This document shows positions 1 to 8,247 of a stretch of 64,000 bases of DNA, piece after piece. This DNA is from Vogesella aquatica. GTDB taxonomy: Bacteria; Pseudomonadota; Gammaproteobacteria; Burkholderiales; Chromobacteriaceae. The position numbers and the translations under genes are program-made. Positions within the stretch are counted from its first letter, which is position 1. Each line of letters starts with the position of its first letter. The notes beneath the pieces are model-generated. The model had not been told where the DNA came from, ran no database searches, and saw only the letters and a program-made list of their open reading frames with translations. The stretch lies in assembly GCF_028548455.1 (NCBI RefSeq), contig NZ_JAQQLF010000010.1, forward strand, positions 98,623 to 162,622, given 5' to 3'.

Positions 1-381
1 TGTGATACGCAGCTCGGTATCCGCCTCTAGCTGGTTGAACTCTTCCAGTAACAGCAGCACATCGTCAAAGAACAGCAGGTCGGACATGGCAATGCGCAGC
101 TCGCCCTCCCAGCCGGTAGCGTGGGTTTTGACGCGGCTTTCTATCATGGCCGCCGAGTCCAGCAAGGAGCGGCCTTCCTTCAGTAGCAGCTCGCCGGTAG
201 AGGTCAGCCTGGCTTTGTGGCCGCTGCGGTCAAACAGCTGCACGTTCAGGTCTTGCTCCAGCTTTTGCACACTGTAAGTAATGGCAGAAGGTACGCGGTA
301 TAGCTCTTCTGCGGCAGCGGCAAAGCTGCCACGGCGGTCGATGGCGTCCAGCACCATCAGGGCATCGAGAGAAAGTTTCAT
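1..381 (-). CDS. LysR-family transcriptional regulator, C-terminus cut off by window edge
   Basis: The first 127 codons of a LysR-type regulator are visible; the gene runs off the left end. The start ATG is the complement of 379-381. The N-terminus reads MKLSLDALMVLDAIDRRGSF, followed by AAAAEELYRVPSAITYSVQKL and LFDRSGHKARLT, the usual winged helix-turn-helix of residues 1-60. The segment LRIAMSDLLFFDDVLLLLEEF begins the effector-binding domain. It is divergent from the flavodoxin-like gene at 616, so it probably controls that gene and itself. Two similar 6-3-6 palindromes lie in the shared upstream region. The effector cannot be told from this fragment. Confidence 0.9.
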   Translation of the reverse strand, partial: MKLSLDALMVLDAIDRRGSFAAAAEELYRVPSAITYSVQKLEQDLNVQLFDRSGHKARLTSTGELLLKEGRSLLDSAAMIESRVKTHATGWEGELRIAMSDLLFFDDVLLLLEEFNQLEADTELRIT

Positions 382-382
382 C

Positions 383-397
383 TTCAGAATATCTGAA
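383..397. promoter_or_regulatory. Palindromic site next to the lysR start (probable operator)
   Basis: TTCAGA-ATA-TCTGAA is a 6-3-6 inverted repeat lying two bases upstream of the lysR start codon. A related site is at 525-539. The position fits autorepression by the LysR protein. This is inference from symmetry and placement only. Confidence 0.4.
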
Positions 398-524
398 AAA
401 AAGTGTCAGAAAGTTACGCTATATCCATCACCGGCTCAGCAATATACTGCCATTCACCGTTTACTGCAGTACAAAGCATTGGTTTGTCAGCCATTTTTGA
501 TATTGGCACGGCCAACTTGCTATT

Positions 525-539
525 GCCAGATTTTCTGAA
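525..539. promoter_or_regulatory. Second, related palindrome upstream of flavodoxin gene
   Basis: The right half-site TCTGAA and the 3-base spacer geometry match the site at 383-397; the left half is degenerate (CAGA conserved). It lies about 77 bp upstream of the flavodoxin-like start, a normal activator distance for LysR proteins. Inference only. Confidence 0.35.
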
Positions 540-615
540 CTAGCGTGCTGCTGACTTGCCGCGCTGCTGGCCGCCTCACGCTATGACTTCGTTCTATTTA
601 TATAAGGGAAATGCG

Positions 616-1170
616 ATGACTACCAAGCTTGCCGTTGTTTACCACAGTGGTTATGGCCACACCGCCAAGGTAGCAGAACATGTAGCCGAGGGCGCGCGTG
701 CCCACGCCGAGGTAGTACTGTTCAATGCAGACGAGGCCACTGCACGCATCGACGAATTGGCCGCATTCGACGCTATCGTATTTGGCGCCCCTACCTATAT
801 GGGCAGCGTATCGGCACCGTTCAAAGCCTTCATGGATGCCAGCGCCAAGGTGTGGTACAGCCAGGGCTGGAAAGACAAGATTGCCGGTGGCTTTACCGTG
901 TCCAACAGCCCCAGTGGCGACAAGCTGAACACGCTGCAGCAGCTTTCTGTCTTTGCTGCCCAGCATAGCATGATCTGGGTAGGCACAGGCCTGATGCCGG
1001 GTGGTACTGTCGGCAGCGATATCAACCGCTACGGCAGCTCGCTGGGCCTGATGACGCGCACCGACAATGCGCCCGCCGACGTGACGCCGGATGCGGCCGA
1101 CCTGGAAACCGCCCGCCTGTTTGGTGCGCGCGTGGCGCAAAAGGTAGCGCAGTTCAAGCGCGGGGCCTGA
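616..1170 (+). CDS. Flavodoxin-fold NAD(P)H:quinone oxidoreductase-like protein (WrbA-related)
   Basis: A 184-residue flavodoxin-like protein. The FMN phosphate loop is visible at residues 9-20 (YHSGYGHTAKVAEHV). The second flavin loop FGAPTYMGSVSAPFKAFMD is at about residues 57-75, and a third loop follows around GTGLMPGG. This pattern fits the flavodoxin/NADPH-dependent FMN reductase group that includes WrbA quinone reductases; the enzyme would be cytosolic. The start at 616 is preferred over an in-frame ATG 60 bp upstream because an AAGGGA-type ribosome site sits at 604-609 and the FMN loop follows directly. It is divergent from a LysR regulator, a common pairing for quinone or redox-stress reductases. 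The exact substrate is not deducible. Confidence 0.85.
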   Translation: MTTKLAVVYHSGYGHTAKVAEHVAEGARAHAEVVLFNADEATARIDELAAFDAIVFGAPTYMGSVSAPFKAFMDASAKVWYSQGWKDKIAGGFTVSNSPSGDKLNTLQQLSVFAAQHSMIWVGTGLMPGGTVGSDINRYGSSLGLMTRTDNAPADVTPDAADLETARLFGARVAQKVAQFKRGA

Positions 1171-1194
1171 TGCAGCCAAACTGATACAGACAAC

Positions 1195-1222
1195 AAAAAA
1201 GCCGGGTAACCCCGGCTTTTTT
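1195..1222. terminator. Bidirectional rho-independent terminator
   Basis: A-run, then GCCGGG-TAAC-CCCGGC, then a T-run, symmetrical between the convergent flavodoxin-like gene and ppa. It can serve both strands. Confidence 0.9.
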
Positions 1223-1238
1223 GCGTGCAGCGGCAGGC

Positions 1239-1769
1239 TTAGCCTTGCTTGGCGCGCTCGATACCTTCGTTCAGCTCGCGGGTAGCGTCTTCCAGCGTGC
1301 CCCAGCCGTTGATCTTGACCCATTTGCCTTTTTCCAGATCTTTATAGTGCTCGAAGAAGTGCACCATCTGGTCGCGCAGCAGCTGTGGCAGGTCTTCCAG
1401 TTTCTGGATGTCCTTGTACATCGGGCACAGTTTTTCTACCGGCACGGCGATCAGCTTGGCATCCACGCCACCGTCGTCTTCCATCTTGATCAGGCCAAGG
1501 GCGCGTACACGGATCAGCACGCCTGGTGGCAGCGGGAACGGGGTAACTACCAGTACGTCTACCGGGTCGCCGTCACCGGCGATGGTTTGCGGCACGAAAC
1601 CGTAGTTGGCCGGGTAGAACATGGAGGTGCCCATGAAGCGGTCTACACACAGGGCGCCGGTTTCTTTGTCGAATTCGTATTTGATCGGGGCGCTGTTGGC
1701 GGAGATCTCGATCACAACGTTGATGTCGTTGGGCATGTCCTTGCCCGGGCTGATCAGGTCGATATTCAT
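1239..1769 (-). CDS. ppa: Inorganic pyrophosphatase (family I)
   Basis: A 176-residue soluble family I pyrophosphatase, the usual bacterial length. It hydrolyses PPi to two phosphates and so drives biosynthetic reactions. The signature DGDPVDVLV is visible at about residues 65-73. Other conserved segments are KYEFDKETGAL, FYPANYGFVPQT and the later HFFEHYKDLEKGKWVKINGW, holding the Lys, Tyr and Asp residues of the active site. An AAGGA ribosome site lies about 8 bases before the ATG. It is convergent with the flavodoxin-like gene and shares its terminator; coq7 starts divergently about 106 bp away. Housekeeping gene, nothing unusual. Confidence 0.97.
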   Translation of the reverse strand: MNIDLISPGKDMPNDINVVIEISANSAPIKYEFDKETGALCVDRFMGTSMFYPANYGFVPQTIAGDGDPVDVLVVTPFPLPPGVLIRVRALGLIKMEDDGGVDAKLIAVPVEKLCPMYKDIQKLEDLPQLLRDQMVHFFEHYKDLEKGKWVKINGWGTLEDATRELNEGIERAKQG

Positions 1770-1875
1770 ACGCGGTGTCCTTGTTAGGGTAGGGTCGATT
1801 GAAACAAACCACGGGATTATAACAGCAGCACCGGCAAGGTATAATCGCCACTATTGATGACTGCCATAAGCCAGC

Positions 1876-2499
1876 ATGATGCTAGACAAACTGATTACAG
1901 AATTCGACCGTGGCCTGCGCACGCTGTTTGCGCCGGCAGTGAGTAGCCGCCCCCGCCCGGACCACGCGGTAGCAGAGGCCGAGCTGACGGCAGAGGAAAA
2001 GCAACACACCATCGGCCTGATGCGCGTGAACCACTGCGGCGAGGTGTGCGCGCAGGCACTGTACCAGGGCCAGGCGCTGACGGCGCGCAACCCGGCGGCG
2101 CGCGATGCCTTGCGCCATGCGGCATTCGAAGAGGTAGAACACCTGGCCTGGACCGAGCAGCGCATCCGCGAGCTGGGTGGCCGCCCCAGCCTGCTGGGCC
2201 CGGTGTGGTACACCGGCTCGCTGGCCATTGGCGTGACTGCCGGCCTCTTGGGTGACAAGTGGAACCTGGGCTTTCTGGAAGAAACCGAAAAGCAGGTAGG
2301 CGCGCACCTGGATAGCCACCTGCAGCAGCTGCCAGACCAGGACGCCAAGAGCCGCGCCATCGTGGCGCAGATGCGTGACGACGAGCTGAAGCACGCCGAT
2401 ATGGCGCACGACTTTGGCGCCGCGCCGCTGCCGCTGCCGGTAAAAGGGCTGATGAAGCTCACCGCCAAGGTGATGACCGCCACCAGCTACCGCGTGTAG
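1876..2499 (+). CDS. coq7: Demethoxyubiquinone hydroxylase (Coq7 type)
   Basis: A 207-residue carboxylate-bridged diiron hydroxylase that makes 5-hydroxylated ubiquinone precursors at the membrane face in ubiquinone synthesis. Four-helix ferritin-like ligands are visible: [17 protein letters not shown] (about residues 48-64), [14 protein letters not shown] (about 90-103), [15 protein letters not shown] in the third ligand helix and [14 protein letters not shown] near the C-terminus. Length and motifs match the betaproteobacterial Coq7 that replaces UbiF in many species. The first ATG at 1876 is followed by a second Met codon, and either could be used; no strong ribosome site is seen. A strong terminator follows. 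Confidence 0.95.
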   Translation: MMLDKLITEFDRGLRTLFAPAVSSRPRPDHAVAEAELTAEEKQHTIGLMRVNHCGEVCAQALYQGQALTARNPAARDALRHAAFEEVEHLAWTEQRIRELGGRPSLLGPVWYTGSLAIGVTAGLLGDKWNLGFLEETEKQVGAHLDSHLQQLPDQDAKSRAIVAQMRDDELKHADMAHDFGAAPLPLPVKGLMKLTAKVMTATSYRV

Positions 2500-2520
2500 C
2501 CGCCTGCCGTAGCAGCCAAC

Positions 2521-2548
2521 AAAAAAGCCCGCGCAAGCGGGCTTTTTT
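2521..2548 (+). terminator. Rho-independent terminator after coq7
   Basis: AAAAAA-GCCCGC-GCAA-GCGGGC-TTTTTT: a perfect 6-bp GC stem with tetraloop, flanked by A- and T-runs, 22 bp after the coq7 stop. It may also act on the opposite strand. Confidence 0.9.
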
Positions 2549-2550
2549 GT

Positions 2551-2588
2551 TGCGGCCAACCGTGCGGCCAACCCAGGGGTTGGCCGCA
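2551..2588. repeat. Cluster of three TTGGCCGCA motifs, two as a 12-bp inverted repeat
   Basis: The 9-mer occurs at 2551-2559 (minus), 2563-2571 (minus) and 2580-2588 (plus). The last two form a perfect 12-bp inverted repeat (2563-2574 and 2577-2588) separated by only AG. It sits just after the end of the convergent antiporter gene. Paired uptake sequences take this arrangement in Neisseriaceae. A hairpin this tight would need a few bases unpaired in the loop, and no T-run follows. Confidence 0.8.
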
Positions 2589-2593
2589 CAGGC

Positions 2594-4003
2594 TCAGAAG
2601 AACACGAAAGTCAGCAGCACAAAGGTAGGAATCAGGAACAGGCAGGCCCAGCCGATGTAGGCAAAGAAGCTGGGCATGGTCACGCCGCGCTCTTCCACGA
2701 TGGCTTTCACCATGAAGTTCGGCGCGTTACCGATGTAGCTGTTGGCGCCCATGAATACGGCACCCATCGAAATGGCCATAAGGGTGCTGGCACCGTCGTG
2801 CATCAGGTGGGCGGCGTCGCCACCGGCCAGGTTGAAGAACACCAGGTAGGTCGGGGCATTATCCAGGAAGCTGGACAGCGCGCCGGTGAGCCAGAAATAG
2901 GCACCGTTTACCGGGGCACCGTCCGGGGTGGTCACCATGGACACCAGCTCGGCAAAGGCGCCGGCCTTGCCGGCTTTCAGCATGGCCAGCACCGGAATCA
3001 TGGTGATGAAGATGGCGGCGAACAGCTTGGCCACCTCCAGCATCGGGCCCCAGTTGAAGGCGTTGGCCTGGCGGCAGCGGCCCGGGGTGAGCTTGAGCGA
3101 CAGCAGTGTCACCGCCAGCAGCAGGATGTCGCGCACCACGTTTTGCAGCTCGATATCCAGCCCGCCAATCTGCCAGCTGATGCCCGGCTTCCAGATACCG
3201 GACAGCAGCACAGCCACCACAATGCCGCCCAGCAGCACAAAGTTCACCTTGCCCTCGATGCTGACGCGCGAATCCGGTGTCGGGTCCGGCAGCGGCGGCA
3301 GGTCTTCTTCCTTGTGGTAGTAGTAGCGGTCCAGCAGGTAGAACACCACCAGCAGGATGACGCTGGCCAGCACCATCGGTGTCAGCATATGTACCATGGT
3401 CCAGCCAAAGCCCACGCCCTTCAGGAAGCCCAGAAACAGCGGCGGGTCACCCAGTGGTGTGAGCGAGCCGCCGATGTTCGCCACCAGGAAGATGAAGAAC
3501 ACGAACACGTGCGTCTTGTAGCGGCGGTTGTCGTTGGCGCGCAGCAGCGGGCGGATCAGCAGCATGGCGGCGCCGGTGGTGCCGGTAAAGCTGGCCAGCA
3601 CGGTGCCCACGCCCAGAAAACCGGTATTCAGCAGCGGCGAGCCGTGCAGGTTGCCGCGCAGGTAGATGCCGCCGGCCACGGTAAACAGCGATACCAGCAG
3701 GATGATGAACGGTACGTATTCCAGCACCAGCGTGTGCGCCATTTCGTAAGCCGTGCTACCCAGCCCGTGGCTGGCGGCAAACGGTACGATGAACAGCAGT
3801 GACCACATGGCGGCAATCTTGCCGAAGTGGTGGTGCCAGACGTTGGCCGCCAATAGCGGCAGCAGGGCGATGGACAGCAGCATGCCGGCAAACGGCAGTG
3901 CCCAGGCAATGGCCAGCTCGCCGCCGTTGATGCTGGCCTGCGCAAACGCAGGTAACAGCAGCAGGGCGCCGGCCAGCAAGTGCGGCAGACGGGAGAAGTT
4001 CAT
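2594..4003 (-). CDS. NhaD/ArsB-superfamily sodium:proton antiporter
   Basis: A 469-residue polytopic membrane protein of the ion-transporter superfamily that includes NhaD antiporters and citrate/arsenite carriers. A signal-like first hydrophobic segment (LLAGALLLLPAFAQA) is followed by about ten or more membrane spans. The repeated motifs FTGTTGAAMLLIRPLLRAN, GGSLTPLGDPPLFLGFL and SSFLDNAPTYLVFFN are the half-repeat signatures of this fold, so it probably exchanges Na+ or Li+ for protons. The ATG at 4001-4003 follows an AGGA site by seven bases. An open frame continues upstream, but that part has the low-complexity look of non-coding sequence. It stands alone, with its 3' end at the motif palindrome near 2588. 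Confidence 0.88.
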   Translation of the reverse strand: MNFSRLPHLLAGALLLLPAFAQASINGGELAIAWALPFAGMLLSIALLPLLAANVWHHHFGKIAAMWSLLFIVPFAASHGLGSTAYEMAHTLVLEYVPFIILLVSLFTVAGGIYLRGNLHGSPLLNTGFLGVGTVLASFTGTTGAAMLLIRPLLRANDNRRYKTHVFVFFIFLVANIGGSLTPLGDPPLFLGFLKGVGFGWTMVHMLTPMVLASVILLVVFYLLDRYYYHKEEDLPPLPDPTPDSRVSIEGKVNFVLLGGIVVAVLLSGIWKPGISWQIGGLDIELQNVVRDILLLAVTLLSLKLTPGRCRQANAFNWGPMLEVAKLFAAIFITMIPVLAMLKAGKAGAFAELVSMVTTPDGAPVNGAYFWLTGALSSFLDNAPTYLVFFNLAGGDAAHLMHDGASTLMAISMGAVFMGANSYIGNAPNFMVKAIVEERGVTMPSFFAYIGWACLFLIPTFVLLTFVFF

Positions 4004-4180
4004 GGTGAATCCTGTGTTGTCGGTAACGCAGCCCGTTCCGGCGCCGGATGCGTCGTCCTTTATGGTTTGCTCTGTCAGGGGAAACCGGAAGCGCGGCAGT
4101 TTACCAGTATCTGCCGGCAGTGGGGCTATCGGGGCTTTCCCCGTGCTGTTGCGGAATGTAAACAGCTGATAGGCCAAGCA

Positions 4181-4208
4181 AAACGGCACCGCGTGGGAAG
4201 GCGGTGCC
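4181..4208 (-). terminator. Rho-independent terminator after eutC
   Basis: On the minus strand GGCACCGC and GCGGTGCC pair around an 8-base loop and are followed by TTTT. It lies 16 bp past the eutC stop and closes the eat-eutBC operon. Confidence 0.8.
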
Positions 4209-4223
4209 GGGTGGTGGGGGATG

Positions 4224-5051
4224 TCAGGCGGGCAGGGTGCTTGTCCGGGTGCCAGCCAGTAGCGCCGCCCAGCCTGGCTCGGCGGCGCTGCCATCCTTCA
4301 GCGCCACGCCGCTGCCCTGCTGCAGTGCGGCGCGAAGCAGCCACGCCAGCTTGAACGCCGCCAGCGGGTAGGGCAGGCCGGCCGGGCGCACATTGGAGAT
4401 GCAGTTGCGCTCCGAGTCCATGCGGCCAACCTTGGGCGCGCTGGTGAGGTAGACGCCCAGGCTGTCCGGCGAGCTCAGGCCCGGGCGTTCGCCGATCAGC
4501 ATCACCACCAGCCGGGCGCGCAGGCACTCGCCTGCTTCGTCGGCCAGCGCCACGCGGGCCTGGCTGGCGATCACCACCGGGCCGACGCTGAGCCCGGCTT
4601 CGGCCAGATAAGGCAGCGTGGCCGCCAGCAGCGGCGCGGCGTGGCTGGCGGTGGCCAGCGAAGATAGGCCGTCGCCCACGACGAACAGCACGTCGCAACC
4701 CGCTGCCTGCTGTGCCAGCAGATGGGCGCGGCTGCCGGTGTGCAGCCGGCGGCCAAGGTCGGGGCGCTGCAGGTACTGCGCACGGTTGGCCGCAGCCGAC
4801 TGCACCTGCAGCACGCTATGGCCAGCCTGTTGCAGCGTGGCGGCCAACGCGTCGCCATCCAGCGGGGTGTGTACTGCGTCGCGCGCCTGGGCGTGTGCCA
4901 AGGCAAAGCGCAGCGTTTCGCGGGTGGGCAGGCTGGCGCCGGCGCGGCCCAGCGCAATGCGAGCCACCGTGTGCTGGCCCAGCGCCTGCCAGCTGTCTTC
5001 GGTAATGGTGTCGGGATTGGCCGCAGGGCCGGGGAAAGGGATCACGCTCAT
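4224..5051 (-). CDS. eutC: Ethanolamine ammonia-lyase small subunit
   Basis: A 275-residue small (light) subunit of the adenosylcobalamin-dependent ethanolamine ammonia-lyase, which with EutB converts ethanolamine to acetaldehyde and ammonia. Family features visible are RIALGRAGASLPTRETLRFALAHA near the N-terminus, the stretch with RPDLGRRL, and later VVMLIGERPGLSSPDSLGVYL, plus RNCISNVRPAGLPY near the C-terminus. Its start overlaps the eutB stop by 4 bp, so translation is coupled. A terminator follows. Cobalamin supply genes are not in the window. Confidence 0.95.
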   Translation of the reverse strand: MSVIPFPGPAANPDTITEDSWQALGQHTVARIALGRAGASLPTRETLRFALAHAQARDAVHTPLDGDALAATLQQAGHSVLQVQSAAANRAQYLQRPDLGRRLHTGSRAHLLAQQAAGCDVLFVVGDGLSSLATASHAAPLLAATLPYLAEAGLSVGPVVIASQARVALADEAGECLRARLVVMLIGERPGLSSPDSLGVYLTSAPKVGRMDSERNCISNVRPAGLPYPLAAFKLAWLLRAALQQGSGVALKDGSAAEPGWAALLAGTRTSTLPA

Positions 5052-6427
5052 GCTACCGTCTCCATCAGGCCCAAGAGCGGCGGCTGCTGGCCGTGCGCCT
5101 GCAGGCGGCCACCGCGGGTAATGGCCATGGTTTCCAGCCAGTCTTCGAATTCCGGCGCCCGTTTCAGCCCCAGCAGCTCGCGCAGGTACAGCGCGTCGTG
5201 GAAGGAGGTGCTCTGGTAGCCCAGCATGATGTCGTCGGCGCCGGGCACGCCGATGATGAAGTGGATGCCGGCGGTGCCCAGTAGTGTCAGCAGGGTGTCC
5301 ATATCGTCCTGGTCGGCTTCGGCGTGGTTGGTGTAGCAGATGTCGCAGCCCATCGGCAGCCCCAGCAGCTTGCCGCAGAAGTGGTCTTCCAGCCCGGCGC
5401 GGATGATCTGCTTGCCGTCGTACAGGTACTCCGGCCCGATAAAGCCCACCACGGTGTTGACCAGCAGCGGGCTGAAGTGGCGTGCCACCGCGTAGGCGCG
5501 GGCCTCGCAGGTTTGCTGGTCTGCGCCCCAGTGCGCGCCGGCCGACAGCGCGCTGCCCTGGCCGGTTTCGAAGTACATCACGTTATCGCCCACTGTACCG
5601 CGCTGCAGGCTGCGCGCGGCGTCGTGCGCTTCTTGCAGCACGGCCAGGTTGATGCCGAAGCCGCTGTTGGCGCGTTCGGTGCCGGCTACCGACTGGAATA
5701 CCAGGTCCACCGGCGCGCCACGGCCTATCAGTTCCAGTGTGGTGGTGACGTGGGTCAGCACGCAGCTTTGCGTGGGGATGGCGTAACGCAGGCGCACCTC
5801 GTCCATCATCGCCAGCATGGTGTGGATGGTCTCAGGGCTGTCGGTGGCCGGGTTGATGCCGATCACCGCGTCGCCGGCGCCGTACAGCAGGCCATCCAGC
5901 ATGGCGGCGGCAATGCCGCGCGCGTCGTCGGTGGGGTGGTTGGGCTGCAGCCGCACGCCCATGTGGCCGGGCAGGCCCTGGGTATTGCGGAAGGCGGTGA
6001 CCACGCGGCACTTGCGCGCCACCAGGATCAGGTCCTGGTTGCGCATCAGCTTGCTGACGGCGGCCACCATTTCCGGGGTGAGCCCGGGCGCCAGTGCGGC
6101 CAAGGTGGCAGGGTTGGCCGCATCCGACAGCAGCCAGTCGCGAAAGCCGCCCACGGTGAGGTGGCTTACCGTGGCAAAGGCGGCGGCGTGGTGGCTGTCG
6201 ATGATCAGCCGCGTGACCTCGTCTTCTTCATACGGCACGATGGCGTGCTGCAGAAAGTCGCGCAGCGGTACATCGGCCAGGCAGTAGCGCGCCGCTACGC
6301 GCTCTTCGGCGCTGGCGGCGGCCACGCCGGCCAGCAGGTCGCCGGAGCGCAGTGGCGAGGCGCGCGCCAGCAGGGTTTTGAGGTCGGCAAAGTGGTAACG
6401 GCGCGGGCCGATGGTGATCTGGTACAT
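5048..6427 (-). CDS. eutB: Ethanolamine ammonia-lyase large subunit
   Basis: A 459-residue heavy subunit with the TIM-barrel that binds substrate and cobalamin. Recognisable family segments are VRLQPNHPTDDARGIAAA, GDAVIGINPATDSPETIH, IPTQSCVLTHVTTTLE, MYFETGQGSALSAGAHWGAD and GLPMGCDICYTNHAEADQDD. These include the Glu/Asp/Asn/Gln substrate contacts expected for EutB. Length is normal. It overlaps eutC by 4 bp and follows the permease gene by 43 bp, giving an eat-eutB-eutC operon like that of pseudomonads. No shell proteins or aldehyde/alcohol dehydrogenases of a eut microcompartment are present here. Confidence 0.96.
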   Translation of the reverse strand: MYQITIGPRRYHFADLKTLLARASPLRSGDLLAGVAAASAEERVAARYCLADVPLRDFLQHAIVPYEEDEVTRLIIDSHHAAAFATVSHLTVGGFRDWLLSDAANPATLAALAPGLTPEMVAAVSKLMRNQDLILVARKCRVVTAFRNTQGLPGHMGVRLQPNHPTDDARGIAAAMLDGLLYGAGDAVIGINPATDSPETIHTMLAMMDEVRLRYAIPTQSCVLTHVTTTLELIGRGAPVDLVFQSVAGTERANSGFGINLAVLQEAHDAARSLQRGTVGDNVMYFETGQGSALSAGAHWGADQQTCEARAYAVARHFSPLLVNTVVGFIGPEYLYDGKQIIRAGLEDHFCGKLLGLPMGCDICYTNHAEADQDDMDTLLTLLGTAGIHFIIGVPGADDIMLGYQSTSFHDALYLRELLGLKRAPEFEDWLETMAITRGGRLQAHGQQPPLLGLMETVA

Positions 6428-6470
6428 GCTGCTTCAGGGCCGGCGGCGCCGGCCCTGCCTCCACGGGGTA

Positions 6471-7892
6471 TCAGGGTGTGTCGGTGGCCAGTACCGGTTT
6501 TACGTCCGGCGCGCTGGCCTCGCCGTGCAGCAGTACGTCGTGCGCGGCGGCGGCGCGCTGGCTATGCGTGGCCAGGTAGTAGGCAAAGCCGGTAGCCAGA
6601 ATGGCCAGGAACAGGCCGGTGAGCAGGGTGTTGTAGTACACCAGTGCCGCCAGGCAGATCAGCGCGCAGCCCAGTGCCAGTGCCGGCAGCAGCGGGAACA
6701 GTGGCGCGGCGTAGGGGCGGGCGAGGCCCGGTTCGCTGCGGCGCAGCTTGAACAGCGACAGCATGGACACGATGTACATTACGATGGCGCCGAACACCGA
6801 CAGCGTGACGATGTTGGCCGTGAGCGGCAGGCCGCCGATCTGGATGAAGCTATCGCTGAAGATGGCCGCGATACCGATCACGCCGCCGGCCAGGATGGCG
6901 CGGTGCGGGGTCTTGAAGCGCGGATGGATCACCGCCAGCGCCGGTGGCAGGTAGCCGGCACGCGCCAGCGCAAAGATCTGGCGCGAGTAGCCCATGATGA
7001 TGCCGTGGAAGCTGGCGATCAGACCAAACAGCCCCAGCCACACCAGCATGTGCAGCCAGCCGCTGTCACCGCCCACGATTACCTTCATTGCCTGCGGCAG
7101 CGGGTCGTTGATATTGGACAGCGTGCGCCAGTCGCCCACGCCACCGGCCATGATCATCACGCCCAGCGCCAGCGCTACCAGCGTCAGGATGCCGGCAATG
7201 TAGGCACGCGGGATGGTGCGTACCGGGTCGCGCGCTTCTTCGGCAGCCATGGCCGCGCCTTCGATGGCCAGGAAGAACCAGATGGCAAACGGGATGGCGG
7301 CAAAGATGCCGCCGATGGCGGTGGCGCTGAACACGTCGCTGCCGGCCCAGCCGTGGGCGGTGAAGTTGGCCCAGTCAAAGCCCGGCGCCACCACGCCCAT
7401 GAATACCAGCAGCTCGAAGATGGCCAGCAAGGTCACGCATAGCTCGAAGGTGGCGGCAATGCTCACCCCCACGATGTTCAGCGTCATGAACACCAGGTAG
7501 GCGCCACAGGCGATCCACTTGGCGTCCAGCGCCGGGAACTGCACGTTCAGGTACGCCCCGATCGCCAGCGCGATGGCCGGCGGCGCAAACACGAACTCGC
7601 ACAGCGTGGCAAAACCGGCCACAAAGCCACCCACCGGGCCAAAGGCACGCCGGGCGTAGGCAAACGGGCCGCCGGCGTGCGGGATGGCGGTGGTCAGCTC
7701 GGTAAAGCTGAAAATAAACGCGGTATACATCAGCGCCACGAATAGCGTGGTCGCCAGAAAGCCCAGCGTGCCCGCCTGCGCCCAGCCGTAACTCCAGCCA
7801 AAGTATTCGCCCGAGATCACCAGCCCGACGGCGATGCCCCAGAGCTGCCAGCCGCCCAGCTTGCGTGCCAGGCCATGGTTGCTTGTACTCAT
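6471..7892 (-). CDS. eat: Ethanolamine permease (APC family)
   Basis: A 473-residue APC-superfamily transporter with about 12 membrane spans. The N-terminal MSTSNHGLARKLGGWQLWGI followed by AVGLVISGEYFGWSYGWAQAG matches ethanolamine permeases. IPHAGGPFAYARRAFGPVGGF and the segment with AAEEARDPVRTIPRAYIAGI are standard APC motifs. It is the first gene of the operon feeding ethanolamine to EutBC. The start at 7892 has GGAG nine bases upstream. The open frame extends 134 codons further upstream without coding character, so that part is excluded. A sigma-54-like promoter lies about 154-167 bp upstream, and a divergent AraC regulator follows. Confidence 0.93.
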   Translation of the reverse strand: MSTSNHGLARKLGGWQLWGIAVGLVISGEYFGWSYGWAQAGTLGFLATTLFVALMYTAFIFSFTELTTAIPHAGGPFAYARRAFGPVGGFVAGFATLCEFVFAPPAIALAIGAYLNVQFPALDAKWIACGAYLVFMTLNIVGVSIAATFELCVTLLAIFELLVFMGVVAPGFDWANFTAHGWAGSDVFSATAIGGIFAAIPFAIWFFLAIEGAAMAAEEARDPVRTIPRAYIAGILTLVALALGVMIMAGGVGDWRTLSNINDPLPQAMKVIVGGDSGWLHMLVWLGLFGLIASFHGIIMGYSRQIFALARAGYLPPALAVIHPRFKTPHRAILAGGVIGIAAIFSDSFIQIGGLPLTANIVTLSVFGAIVMYIVSMLSLFKLRRSEPGLARPYAAPLFPLLPALALGCALICLAALVYYNTLLTGLFLAILATGFAYYLATHSQRAAAAHDVLLHGEASAPDVKPVLATDTP

Positions 7893-8247
7893 TGTGATGG
7901 CTCCATGCTTGTTTGCTCCCTGCCTGCAGCACCCGCTGTCAGGCCCTCTACGCCATGGTAGAAAGCGGCTGCCCGCGGCCGGTATCGCAAAACGGAAATA
8001 GCGTCTGGTGTGTGGCAGCGGGATGAATGACTTTGCCGCAGTGCAGCAAAAGCTGTGCCGGTGGTTTGCCCTGCCACAGTGCACATGCCGGCCGCTGCGT
8101 GCCCGCGCTGCACCTGGCTGGCGCACGCTGGCCGCCAGGTGTGCACAAAGCTGGCGAATTTGCCGGTTTTGGATAGCCAATGTCATGCCGGTGCGCTGGT
8201 GTGGATATTGCTGGTACCGCTGTGGTTTTTGATCAACGGAGGATGCC
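7893..8247. promoter_or_regulatory. Divergent eat / araC-type regulator control region with a sigma-54-like site at 8046-8059
   Basis: This 355-bp gap carries both promoters. On the minus strand 8046-8059 reads GGCAC-AGCTT-TTGC, that is GG and GC separated by exactly 10 bases, which matches the -24/-12 sigma-54 consensus and points toward eat. No enhancer-type activator is in the window, so this is a by-eye match only. A strong GGAGG ribosome site at 8236-8241 serves the regulator gene. No protein-coding gene is seen in the gap. Confidence 0.4.

Noticed and set aside
5324..6595. A 423-codon open frame antisense to eutB
   Set aside because: Val/Gly/Gln-rich shadow of a well-conserved gene; no recognisable domain.
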